From Bog-473 sp963788585 (GTDB lineage Bacteria; Actinomycetota; Acidimicrobiia; Acidimicrobiales; RAAP-2), in assembly GCA_963788585.1 (NCBI GenBank), contig CAWBHA010000003.1, positions 1,860,001 through 1,924,000 on the forward strand: 64,000 nt of DNA, written 5' to 3'. The position numbers and the translations under genes were made by a program. Shown here one piece after another: positions 51,263 to 59,130 of this stretch. The notes under the pieces were generated by a model. The model made no database searches and was not told the DNA's origin. It was given only the letters and a program-made list of their open reading frames with translations. Each line of letters starts with the position of its first letter. The first letter of the stretch is position 1.

Positions 51263-52990
51263 ATGGCTGAGGGACAGAAAGGGAGTGGTGACGACGTGGA
51301 GCGGGGTCGCCTGGCCCTGCCCTGCGACCCGTCGCCCATGCCGTTCGACAGGTACCGCTCGCACGTGCCGCTCGTGCTGCACGACCGCACCTGGGCCGAC
51401 AAGCAGTTCGACCACGCCCCGCGTTGGGCCAGCGTGGACCTGCGCGACGGCAACCAGGCGCTCATCGACCCGATGGACTCGGAGCGCAAGCTCGCCCTGT
51501 TCCAGACGCTGATCGACGTCGGGTTCAAAGAGATCGAGGTGGGCTTCCCCTCGGCGTCCCAGACCGACTACGACTTCCAGCGCCTCATCATCGACGAGGG
51601 GCTCGTGCCCGACGACGTCGAGATCCAGGTGCTCGTGCAGTGCCGCCAGGAGCTCATCGAGCGCACCTTCGAGTCGCTGGCCGGGGCCAAGCGCGTCGTC
51701 GTCCACTTCTACAACTCCGTGTCGGAGCTGCAGCGGCGGGTGGTCTTCGGGCTCGACAAGGCCGGGATCATGGACATCGCCGTGAAGGCGGCCGAGCTGT
51801 GCAAGAAGTACGAGGCGCAGGTCAGCGGGACCGCCATCCGTTACGAGTACTCACCCGAGAGCTTCACCGGGACCGAGCCGGACTTCGCCGTCGAGATCTG
51901 TGAGGCGGTCATGGACGTCATCGAGCCGACCCCCGAGCAACCCCTGATCCTCAACCTGCCCGCCACCGTCGAGATGTACAGCCCCAACGTCTACGCCGAC
52001 GTCATCGAGTGGTTCGGCCGCACCATCAAGAACCGCGACAGCATCGTGCTGAGCCTGCACCCCCACAACGACCGCGGCACGGCGGTCGCCGCCGCCGAGC
52101 TCGCGGTCCTCGCGGGGGCCGACCGGGTGGAAGGCACGCTGTTCGGCAACGGTGAGCGCACGGGCAACGTGGACGTGGTGACGTTGGCCATGAACCTCTT
52201 CTCGCAGGGGGTCGACCCGGCGCTGGACTTCGGCGACATCGAGAAGGTGCGGCGGGTGGCCGAGTACGCCACCCGTCTTCCGGTCCACCCGCGCCATCCC
52301 TACGCCGGGGACCTGGTGTACACCGCCTTCTCCGGCTCGCACCAGGACGCCATCAAGAAGGGCATGGCGGCCCTCGGCCGGGACTACGACGAGTGGGAGG
52401 TGCCCTACCTGCCCATCGACCCCAAGCACACCGGGCGCACCTACGAGGCGATCATCCAGGTCAACAGCCAGTCGGGCAAGGGCGGTGTGGCCTACGTGAT
52501 GGACACCGACCACGGCCTCGACCTGCCGCGGCGACTGCAGATCGAGTTCTCCAAGAGGGTGCAGGAGATCACCGAGGCCAGCGGGACCGTGATCCCCTCG
52601 GGACAGATGCGCGACGTCTTCGAGGAGATCTACCTGCCCGAGGACGCCGGCCTGCGGCTGATGACCAGCGAGGTCTCGACCGGGCGCGGGCAGACGAGCG
52701 TCACGGCACAGCTGCTGGTCGACGGCCAGCACCGGACCGTCACCGGCCAGGGGAACGGGCCCATCGACGCGCTGGTGGCGGCGCTCAAGGCGGACCTGGG
52801 CATCGTGCTCGAGGTCAAGGACTACTCCGAGCACGCGCTGACCGAGGGCTCGGGGGCCTCCGCGGTCGCCTACGTCGAGTGCGCCGGACCCGACGGCGCG
52901 ACGTGGTGGGGGGTCGGGCGCGACTCCTCCATCCTCGACGCGTCCCTCAGCGCCGTGGTGGCGGCGGCGAGCCGGGCCCGCAACGGGTGA
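51263..52990 (+). CDS. leuA: 2-isopropylmalate synthase, long form
   Basis: First committed enzyme of leucine synthesis, 575 residues, long (type 2) form. It joins 2-oxoisovalerate with acetyl-CoA. Motifs include DLRDGNQALIDPM (metal and substrate), HPHNDRGTAVAAAEL (metal), GTLFGNGERTGNVDVVTL, and a C-terminal leucine-sensing domain from about residue 430. The ATG has a purine-rich GAAGGAAGG sequence upstream. It is the first gene after the attenuator and its stop overlaps the GNAT start (GTGA). Confidence 0.97.
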   Translation: MAEGQKGSGDDVERGRLALPCDPSPMPFDRYRSHVPLVLHDRTWADKQFDHAPRWASVDLRDGNQALIDPMDSERKLALFQTLIDVGFKEIEVGFPSASQTDYDFQRLIIDEGLVPDDVEIQVLVQCRQELIERTFESLAGAKRVVVHFYNSVSELQRRVVFGLDKAGIMDIAVKAAELCKKYEAQVSGTAIRYEYSPESFTGTEPDFAVEICEAVMDVIEPTPEQPLILNLPATVEMYSPNVYADVIEWFGRTIKNRDSIVLSLHPHNDRGTAVAAAELAVLAGADRVEGTLFGNGERTGNVDVVTLAMNLFSQGVDPALDFGDIEKVRRVAEYATRLPVHPRHPYAGDLVYTAFSGSHQDAIKKGMAALGRDYDEWEVPYLPIDPKHTGRTYEAIIQVNSQSGKGGVAYVMDTDHGLDLPRRLQIEFSKRVQEITEASGTVIPSGQMRDVFEEIYLPEDAGLRLMTSEVSTGRGQTSVTAQLLVDGQHRTVTGQGNGPIDALVAALKADLGIVLEVKDYSEHALTEGSGASAVAYVECAGPDGATWWGVGRDSSILDASLSAVVAAASRARNG

Positions 52991-53439
52991 TCCGCCCGGC
53001 CGTCGAGGCCGACGTTCCCGAACTGATCGCCATGATCCGCGAGCTCGCCGAGTTCGAGCAGCTCGCCGATCAGGTCGTGATCGGTGAGCACGACCTCGCG
53101 GACGCGCTGTTCGGGCCCGACGCGGTCGCGCGCGACGTCGTCGTGGACGACGGCAACGGCGGCCTGGCCGCCCACGCCCTGTGGTACCGGACGTTCTCGA
53201 CCTTCCTCGGCCAGACGGGGATCTGGCTCGAGGACCTCTACGTCCGCCCGGCGCACCGGCGCCGGGGTCACGCCCGGGCGCTGCTCGACCACCTGCGCGG
53301 GCTGACCGACGGGCGGCTCGAGTGGGAGGTCTTGGAGTGGAACGCGCCGGCCATCGACTTCTACCAGCGGCTGGGCGCCCGGCCCGTGGGCGGTTGGGCC
53401 CACTACCGCTGGTACGAGGGCCGGAGCCTTCCCTCTTGA
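52987..53439 (+). CDS. GNAT-family acetyltransferase
   Basis: A 150-residue N-acetyltransferase. The acetyl-CoA-binding loop is VRPAHRRRGHARALLDHL. The start MIRPAVEADVPELIAMI and end FYQRLGARPVGGWAHYRW are typical of the diamine/spermidine acetyltransferase branch. GTG 52987 overlaps the leuA stop, so it is co-translated with leuA. Substrate unknown. Confidence 0.9.
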   Translation: MIRPAVEADVPELIAMIRELAEFEQLADQVVIGEHDLADALFGPDAVARDVVVDDGNGGLAAHALWYRTFSTFLGQTGIWLEDLYVRPAHRRRGHARALLDHLRGLTDGRLEWEVLEWNAPAIDFYQRLGARPVGGWAHYRWYEGRSLPS

Positions 53440-53497
53440 CGAGGTCGTCACCGTGCGCACCGTGGCGCCTGGGAGGCGACCGTAGAGTTCCCTCAGC

Positions 53498-54313
53498 GTG
53501 AAGAGACCGAAGATAGGCCTGATCGTCACCGACCTCGACGGCTCGTTCTGGGATGCTCAGGGACGGGCACACCCGGACACCCTTGGAGCCCTCAGCGAGG
53601 TTCGTGCAGCCGGGATACCTGTTCTCGCGGCAACCGCCCGCCGCCCGGCCAGCGTCTTGGAAACGATGGCAGACAACGGCGTGCTCTTGCCGTGCGTCCT
53701 CTTCGACGGATCGCTTGGTCGAGACTTCACCGACGGCGTCACGTTCCACCGTCGTGTGTTCGACCCAGAGACAGCCTCATCGGTGCTCGAGGCCTTCATC
53801 GAGGCCGGAGTGGAGCCGTCCCTCAACATCGAACACGACCACGACGATTTTGTCATCGGAGAGAACCCCTCGTCGCACCCCGGGCATCTGGCCTTCAACG
53901 CGATCCGTACGCAGCGAATCGATCTGGAGGTCGCCGTGCGGACACTGGCCGTCTTCACCTTCCTGGTGATTGGAGGTGCGCGCGACGAGCTCGTGTCGGT
54001 GCTCGAGAAGGTCGCACATCTTGCCGACAGCTCGGTGACTCCCGACCTCATGTACGGGGGGTTCAGCCTCTCAGTACGGCCAAAAGGAGTGAGCAAGTGG
54101 AGCGGCGTCCTCTCCTTTTGCACGCACCGGGGACTGGACCCCGGACGCGTTCTGGCCGTTGGCGATGGCGAAAATGATCTCGAACTTCTGTCTTCGGCAG
54201 CCGTCGCCTGCGTGCCGAGCGATGGCTGCGAAGCGGCGTTGGCGCTCGCCACCCACAGGATCCCGCCTGCAGAGGCAGGCGGATGGGCATCGATCGTGGA
54301 CTTGCTGGGGTGA
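53498..54313 (+). CDS. HAD-superfamily Cof-type phosphatase
   Basis: A 271-residue HAD hydrolase of the IIB (Cof) type. The first motif is VTDLDGSFWD (nucleophile D12), motif III and IV lie in GDGENDLELLSSAAVACVPSD. A cap region fills the middle. Members dephosphorylate sugar phosphates, FMN or thiamine intermediates. GTG 53498 follows TAGAGT (53483-53488) by 9 nt. Confidence 0.9.
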   Translation: MKRPKIGLIVTDLDGSFWDAQGRAHPDTLGALSEVRAAGIPVLAATARRPASVLETMADNGVLLPCVLFDGSLGRDFTDGVTFHRRVFDPETASSVLEAFIEAGVEPSLNIEHDHDDFVIGENPSSHPGHLAFNAIRTQRIDLEVAVRTLAVFTFLVIGGARDELVSVLEKVAHLADSSVTPDLMYGGFSLSVRPKGVSKWSGVLSFCTHRGLDPGRVLAVGDGENDLELLSSAAVACVPSDGCEAALALATHRIPPAEAGGWASIVDLLG

Positions 54314-54373
54314 CAGAACGCGGACCCGCCGCCCTCGGGCACGCAGCATGCTCGGTCGTTCGTGCCGCGACTC

Positions 54374-55291
54374 CTACACCGATCCCAACGGAGGCACGCA
54401 GAACTCACGGCGCACGTCGTCGAGTTCCCACTCCGCCATGCGCAACAGGTCGACATCGTCGAGAGCGGCATTGCACGTTGCTCCGCGACGAAGCGCCTCG
54501 GCCATCATCGTGCGGCCGAGCTCGTGGTCGAGCACGGCCGAGCGTGCGTTGTCGAACCCTGGGATGACGTGTCCCACCTCGTGCACCAGCAAATTCCCCA
54601 AGAACGCCAAGTAGTTCCGGTCGGTGTCGGCCGCGGAAAGCATCAGGGCGCCCAGGGCGATCTCACCCTCCCCGGTCGGCTCGTACCCGGTGACGACGTG
54701 GGTCGTGTCATGGCGCATGAAGGTTTGCCCCGTCGGAGACGAAGACTCCGGTAAGGCGAAGCCGTGCTCGAGATGGAAGTCCAGGAACGCTCGACCCAGC
54801 GTTGTGCGCGGAAGACTCGCGTAGCCCTCGAGCTTCTCTCGCAAAGGATCCGGTCCCTTCCTGGGTCCGGGGTTCGGACCGGGTTCGTCGGTGACGTTGT
54901 AGAGGCGCATGTAGTCCTGGTAGGTCTGCTCCGCGCTCTCTCGAACGAGGTCTCTGGCAACGAGCAGCCCCGGGCCGCTCTGACGAACGGCCCGGGCGTA
55001 CGCCTCGGTCGAGGCGATTCTGTCTTCCGTGATCGGGTGGCCGCAGAACTCGACCATGACGAGAAGCTCCCGCAGTCTGCGGCGGTCTGCGTCGTCGGTG
55101 ACTCGTTGGCCAACTTCTCCCGGGGAGAGAGCCCCTGCGTCGACGAGAGCTTCGTCACGCTGCCAGCACCCGACGATCAGCGTTTTGATGATCGAGCGTT
55201 GCTCGTCCGTCGGGCCACCCTCGACGCTGGCCGAGCCGATGAGCGCGCCCACGATCGGCTCGACGGCAGCTTCGCTGATCAATGGGATCAC
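54374..55291 (-). CDS. Coq4-like protein with helical N-terminal domain
   Basis: A 305-residue protein. The C-terminal half has FMRHDTTHVVTGYEPTGEGE, that is HDxxH-x11-E (H194, D195, H198, E210), the Coq4 metal motif, followed by a helical region with VHEVGHVIPG. The N-terminal ~130 residues are helical and TerB-like in pattern, an unusual addition. Coq4 shapes the ubiquinone-synthesis complex in eukaryotes and some bacteria, but actinobacteria normally make menaquinone. The start is GTG 55291, with a GGAGAG nearby. Function here is unknown. Confidence 0.65.
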   Translation of the reverse strand: MIPLISEAAVEPIVGALIGSASVEGGPTDEQRSIIKTLIVGCWQRDEALVDAGALSPGEVGQRVTDDADRRRLRELLVMVEFCGHPITEDRIASTEAYARAVRQSGPGLLVARDLVRESAEQTYQDYMRLYNVTDEPGPNPGPRKGPDPLREKLEGYASLPRTTLGRAFLDFHLEHGFALPESSSPTGQTFMRHDTTHVVTGYEPTGEGEIALGALMLSAADTDRNYLAFLGNLLVHEVGHVIPGFDNARSAVLDHELGRTMMAEALRRGATCNAALDDVDLLRMAEWELDDVRREFCVPPLGSV

Positions 55292-55350
55292 TTTTGCTCT
55301 CCAGGTGACGCAAGTGCCGAACGGGGAACCAACCCTAGGCCGCGACGCTC

Positions 55351-55400
55351 GTCAGCCGAAGCCGCCGCTCGGGATGTCAGCCGAACCCGCCGCTCGGGAT
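55351..55400. repeat. 25-bp tandem duplication at a gene end
   Basis: Two head-to-tail 25-bp copies (55351-55375 and 55376-55400) differ at one base. The second copy covers the last codons and stop of the adjacent GNAT gene; the first lies in the 3' flank, so the gene end was duplicated. Confidence 0.85.
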
Positions 55401-56258
55401 GTACGGGCAGGGCGGTCCGGTCATGCCGCGCACCATCACCGGCCCGAAGGGCTGCAGCTCGATGCCGACCGCGACCACCTCGCGGATGGCCCACTGCTGG
55501 GCCGACGTGAGCCAGTTGACCTCGATCGTCTCGCCGGGCGGGGACTCGGCCAGCATCGTGCGCAAGAGGAGGACGGCGGACTCCTCGTCGCGGGCGCCGA
55601 GGGTGACGATGCGATCGTCCTTGGTCACCGCGTAGCCCGACTCGCCCAGCAGCAGCAGCCGGTTGCCCGGTTGCTCGAGCATGGCGACGATGTCCACGGA
55701 GCGTGCCGACCCGCGCACGGCGCGGTCGATGACGTCCACCGTCGCCAGCTCGCGGGTGCCGACCTCGTGCGGCTCGTGGCGCGTGACCTCCGCTGGCCGC
55801 TCCAGCGAGCCCGGGCGCATGGGGCCCCAGGCGGCCACGACGGGGTGCAGGGTGAAGCCGAAGCCGGTGTAGAGCGCCATCGCCTTGGGGTCGCGTGAGC
55901 ACTGGATCGTCCCCGGCCCCTCGCCGTCACCATGCGAGAGGGCCAGGCGGAGCAGCTCACGGCCCACGCCGAGGCCCTGGCGGCCGGGCACGGCGCCCAG
56001 CTGCGAGAGCATCCAGTAGCCCTCGCGCACGAAGGACTGCGACATGCCGACGACGGTGCCGTCGTCCTCGGCCACCCATGAGCCGGCGGGGTCGGTCCCG
56101 AGGAAATGGCGCGTGCGGTCCTGCCGCCGCCTCTCGTCCTGGATGGAGTTGGCGTTGACGGGAAGGTTGTGGCGGGCCTGCATCGTGAGCAGCCCAAGCG
56201 CGAAGGCGGCGACGGCACCGGGCACGTCGGCCTCCGTCATGGGGCGGAACGTCACCAT
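55377..56258 (-). CDS. GNAT-family acetyltransferase, two-domain type
   Basis: A 293-residue protein with an N-terminal GNAT domain (MTEADVPGAVAAFALGLL, then GAVPGRQGLGVGRELLRLAL as the acetyl-CoA loop, and MALYTGFGFTLHPV). The C-terminal ~130 residues look like a second, degenerate GNAT-like half ending in GGFG. Its substrate is unknown. ATG 56258 lies 7 nt after the leuD stop on the same strand, so it is the last gene of the greA-leuC-leuD-GNAT run. Confidence 0.85.
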   Translation of the reverse strand: MVTFRPMTEADVPGAVAAFALGLLTMQARHNLPVNANSIQDERRRQDRTRHFLGTDPAGSWVAEDDGTVVGMSQSFVREGYWMLSQLGAVPGRQGLGVGRELLRLALSHGDGEGPGTIQCSRDPKAMALYTGFGFTLHPVVAAWGPMRPGSLERPAEVTRHEPHEVGTRELATVDVIDRAVRGSARSVDIVAMLEQPGNRLLLLGESGYAVTKDDRIVTLGARDEESAVLLLRTMLAESPPGETIEVNWLTSAQQWAIREVVAVGIELQPFGPVMVRGMTGPPCPYIPSGGFG

Positions 56259-56265
56259 GACGCGG

Positions 56266-56856
56266 TCAGGCCGAAGGCATGAAGGCCGGCCGCCCGCGTT
56301 CGTAGGCCGCGATGTCGTCGGCGTGACGCAGCGAGAGCCCGATGTCGTCCCATCCGTTGAGCAGCCGGTCGCGGGTGAACTCGTCGAGCGGGAACGTGCC
56401 CTGCAGCCCGGCTGCGGGCGCCTCGATCGTGCTGCGGGCCACGTCGATCGTGATCTCGAGCTTTGGGTCCTGCAGCACGGCCTCGAGCAGCGCGCGGTCG
56501 AGATCCTCGGAGACCTGCACGGGCACCAGTCCCTGTTTCGTGCAGTTGTTGCGGAAGATGTCGGCGAAGCGCGACGACACGACGGCCTGGAATCCGTAGT
56601 CCATGAGCGCCCACACGGCGTGTTCGCGCGACGATCCGGTACCGAAGTTGTGCCCGGCCACCAGGATGGTCGCGCCCACGTACTCGGGGTCGTTGAGGAC
56701 GAAGCTGCGATCGTCGCGCCATTCGGAGAAGAGACCGGCGCCGAAACCCGTCCGCTCGACCCGTTTGAGCCAGTCCGAGGGAATGATCTGGTCGGTGTCG
56801 ACGTCGGTGCGGTCCAGCGGCACGGCACGTCCGGTGACGATGACGACGGGCTCCAT
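56266..56856 (-). CDS. leuD: Isopropylmalate isomerase small subunit
   Basis: Small subunit of the leucine isomerase, 196 residues. The start VIVTGRAVPLDRTDVDTDQI, the swivelling-domain motif GHNFGTGSSREHAVWALM and FADIFRNNCTKQGLVPV are all family traits. It forms an aconitase-like enzyme with LeuC, which also acts on citramalate in this window's isoleucine route. The ATG overlaps the leuC stop by one base (TGATG). Confidence 0.95.
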   Translation of the reverse strand: MEPVVIVTGRAVPLDRTDVDTDQIIPSDWLKRVERTGFGAGLFSEWRDDRSFVLNDPEYVGATILVAGHNFGTGSSREHAVWALMDYGFQAVVSSRFADIFRNNCTKQGLVPVQVSEDLDRALLEAVLQDPKLEITIDVARSTIEAPAAGLQGTFPLDEFTRDRLLNGWDDIGLSLRHADDIAAYERGRPAFMPSA

Positions 56857-58262
56857 CAGTCCAGATCCTCCGGCGTGGCGAACGTGCCGGCGACCGCGGT
56901 GGCTGCCGCCACCGCCGGCGAGACCAGGTGCGTGCGCCCGCCCCGGCCCTGGCGGCCTTCGAAGTTGCGATTCGAGGTCGAGGCGCACCGCTCGCCCACG
57001 GCGAGCTTGTCGGGGTTCATGGCCAGGCACATGGAACAGCCGGGCTCGCGCCACTCGAAACCCGCGGCGACGAACACCTTGTCCAGGCCCTCGGCCTCGG
57101 CCTGCGCCTTGACCCGGTGCGAGCCGGGCACCGCCAGAGCGCGCAGGCCAGGACGGACGGTGCGACCCTCCAGCACGGCGGCGGCGGCGCGGAAGTCTTC
57201 TATCCGGGAGTTGGTGCAGCTGCCCAGGAAGACCGTGTCCACGCTGACCTCGCGCATCGGCGTTCCGGCCTCGAGGCCCATGTAGGCCAGCGCCCGCGTC
57301 GCCGCCTCGCGCTCACCGGCGTCGGGCATGGACTCGGGGTCGGGCACCGCCCCGCTGATCGACGTCACCTGGGCCGGGTTCGTGCCCCAGGTGACGTGTG
57401 GGGTGATGGCAGCCGCTTCCAGCACGACCTCCTTGTCGAACGCCGCACCCTCGTCGGTGGCGAGGCTGCGCCAGTGCGCCACCGCCGCATCCCACTGTTC
57501 GCCGGCGGGCGCCCGGTCGCGCCCCTCCACGTAGGCGAAGGTCGTCTCGTCCGGCGCCACCAGCCCCGCCCGGGCGCCGCCCTCGATCGACATGTTGCAC
57601 AGTGTCATCCGGCCCTCCATGGACAGGCCGCGGATGGCCGATCCGCGGTACTCGATGACGTGGCCGATCCCGCCGCCGGTGCCGATCGTGCCGATGACCG
57701 CGAGGGCCACGTCCTTCGCCGTCACCCCGGGAGCCAGCGTCCCCTCCACCGTGACGGCCATCGTCTTGGGCCGCACCTGGGGCAGGGTTTGGGTGGCCAG
57801 CACGTGCTCGACCTCGCTCGTGCCGATGCCGAAGGCCAGCGCCCCGAAGGCGCCGTGGGTCGACGTGTGGCTGTCGCCGCACACGATGGTCATCCCGGGC
57901 TGGGTCCAGCCCTGCTCCGGCCCGATGATGTGCACGATGCCCTGGTTGGCGTGGCCCATCGGGTAGCACGTGATGCCGAACTCGGCTGCGTTGTCGTCGA
58001 GCACCTGCAGCTGCTGCGCCGAGATCGGGTCGGCCACGGGCTTGTCGATGTCTGTCGTCGGGACGTTGTGGTCCGCCGTGGCCACGGTCAGGTCGGGCCG
58101 GCGCACCGTCCGCCCGGCCATGCGCAGACCGTCGAAGGCCTGGGGCGAGGTCACCTCGTGCACGAGGTGGAGGTCGACGAAGAGGAGATCGGGCTCGCCC
58201 TCGGCGGCGTGGACCACATGGGCGTCCCAGATCTTCTCGCTCAGCGTCCGCGGCGCGGCCAT
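56856..58262 (-). CDS. leuC: Isopropylmalate isomerase large subunit
   Basis: Large Fe-S subunit of isopropylmalate isomerase, 468 residues. Cluster cysteines lie in FLGSCTNSRIEDF and in EPGCSMCLAMN; HTSTHGAFGALAFGIGTSE and GGIGHVIEYRGSAIRGLSMEGR are conserved. It works with LeuD. Its start overlaps the greA stop and its stop overlaps the leuD start (TGATG each), so expression is coupled. Confidence 0.97.
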   Translation of the reverse strand: MAAPRTLSEKIWDAHVVHAAEGEPDLLFVDLHLVHEVTSPQAFDGLRMAGRTVRRPDLTVATADHNVPTTDIDKPVADPISAQQLQVLDDNAAEFGITCYPMGHANQGIVHIIGPEQGWTQPGMTIVCGDSHTSTHGAFGALAFGIGTSEVEHVLATQTLPQVRPKTMAVTVEGTLAPGVTAKDVALAVIGTIGTGGGIGHVIEYRGSAIRGLSMEGRMTLCNMSIEGGARAGLVAPDETTFAYVEGRDRAPAGEQWDAAVAHWRSLATDEGAAFDKEVVLEAAAITPHVTWGTNPAQVTSISGAVPDPESMPDAGEREAATRALAYMGLEAGTPMREVSVDTVFLGSCTNSRIEDFRAAAAVLEGRTVRPGLRALAVPGSHRVKAQAEAEGLDKVFVAAGFEWREPGCSMCLAMNPDKLAVGERCASTSNRNFEGRQGRGGRTHLVSPAVAAATAVAGTFATPEDLD

Positions 58263-58762
58263 CAGCGTTCGACGGCGACGATGTGCACGGTGAGCATGCC
58301 GCCGGGTGCCTTGTACTCGACGGTGTCCCCGGCGCCGTGGCCCACGAGGACCTGCCCGAGGGGAGAGGTGGGGGAGACCACTGGCAGGTCGCCCTGCCGC
58401 TCCTCGATGGACCCCACGAAGAACTGCTGGGTGTCGTCCTCGTCGTCACCCTCGTAGCGCAGGGTGACGGTACTGCCGAGCGAGACGGAGCCGTCGTCGG
58501 AGCCGCTCTCGTCGACGATCTCGACGACCTTGAGCATCGCCTGGAGCTGGCGGATGCGCGATTCCATCTTGCCCTGGGCGTCCTTGGCCGCGTGGTAGTC
58601 CCCGTTCTCGCTCAGGTCGCCCAGCGCCCGGGCCGCCTCGATGTTCTGGGCGATCTCCACCCGCCCCCGGGTGGTCAGGTCCTCGAGCTCGCCGACCAGC
58701 CGGTCGTGGGTGGCCTGGGTCAACTTGGTGGTCTCGGTGTCGTTGGCGGAAGCGTTGGTCAC
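58262..58762 (-). CDS. greA: Transcription elongation factor GreA
   Basis: GreA-type factor of 166 residues that rescues backtracked RNA polymerase. The coiled-coil has NIEAARALGDLSENGDYHAA, the tip acid residues, followed by the globular domain with GSTVTLRYEGDDEDD and SPLGQVLVGHGAGDTVEYKAP. The GTG start at 58762 has GGAGG 8 nt upstream on the minus strand, which rules out the longer frame. It heads a greA-leuC-leuD-GNAT operon. It is divergent from the leuB leader. Confidence 0.92.
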   Translation of the reverse strand: MTNASANDTETTKLTQATHDRLVGELEDLTTRGRVEIAQNIEAARALGDLSENGDYHAAKDAQGKMESRIRQLQAMLKVVEIVDESGSDDGSVSLGSTVTLRYEGDDEDDTQQFFVGSIEERQGDLPVVSPTSPLGQVLVGHGAGDTVEYKAPGGMLTVHIVAVER

Positions 58763-58867
58763 GGCGATGTCCTCCGGGGCGGGTGTGCGGCGGTGCGCTG
58801 CACGGCGCCGGCTGGCCCAGGCTAATCGCCGGCCGGGGGTGTCCCCGCCCCGCACATGCAGCGTGTG

Positions 58868-58896
58868 TTGACGGGGCGCTCCGGCTGCGAGAGACT
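58868..58896 (+). promoter_or_regulatory. leuB-ilvE-cimA promoter
   Basis: TTGACG (58868-58873) and GAGACT (58891-58896) with a 17-nt spacer. The leader-peptide ATG starts 8 nt after the -10 element. The layout matches the ilvB and leuA promoters. Confidence 0.6.
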
Positions 58897-58904
58897 GGGT
58901 GATC

Positions 58905-58943
58905 ATGTGTCGTCCCGAGCACCTCGTAGGCATTATCGACTAG
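58905..58943 (+). CDS. Mixed branched-chain leader peptide
   Basis: A 12-residue peptide MCRPEHLVGIID with Leu, Val, Ile and Ile codons in positions 7, 8, 10 and 11. The stop TAG overlaps the first hairpin. It precedes leuB-ilvE-cimA, and its mixed codons would sense all three amino acids. Confidence 0.82.
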   Translation: MCRPEHLVGIID

Positions 58944-58995
58944 GCGCGCCCCACACCCGCGCGCCTTCGAACCGTCCACTGCGTGGGCGGTTTTT
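58942..58995 (+). terminator. leuB attenuator hairpins
   Basis: AGGCGCGC (58942-58949) pairs with GCGCGCCT (58959-58966). The terminator pairs ACCGTCCA (58971-58978) with TGGGCGGT (58984-58991) around a 5-nt loop, with TTTTT at 58991-58995. The sequence before the leuB start is then 135 nt, rich in A and G. Confidence 0.8.
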
Positions 58996-59060
58996 CAATT
59001 CCGGGCGCCGTTCGTCGCCTGGCCTCGGCTTGCGGGACCGGGCGGCAGGGGGCCGCGGTG

Positions 59061-59130
59061 GTGAGAGACGAGAGAGAGACGGAAGACGAGAGACGGAGAG
59101 AGACGAGACAGTGAAGAGAGAGGGAGGACA
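59061..59130 (+). repeat. Purine-rich low-complexity leader of leuB
   Basis: Between the terminator and leuB lies a run of GAGAGACG-type units, almost pure A/G with scattered C, ending in AGGGAGG 3 nt before GTG. It resembles the A/G-rich stretch before ilvC. It may slow or unstructure the RNA or simply be a repeat artefact. Confidence 0.6.

Noticed and set aside
55001..55040. Zinc metalloprotease based on HEVGH in the Coq4-like protein
   Set aside because: A single HExxH without a third ligand or protease context is weak; the HDxxH-x11-E motif explains the region better.
58763..58933. Longer greA frame starting upstream of 58762
   Set aside because: The strong GGAGG sits 8 nt before GTG 58762, and the extra residues are Arg/Pro-rich and unlike GreA.
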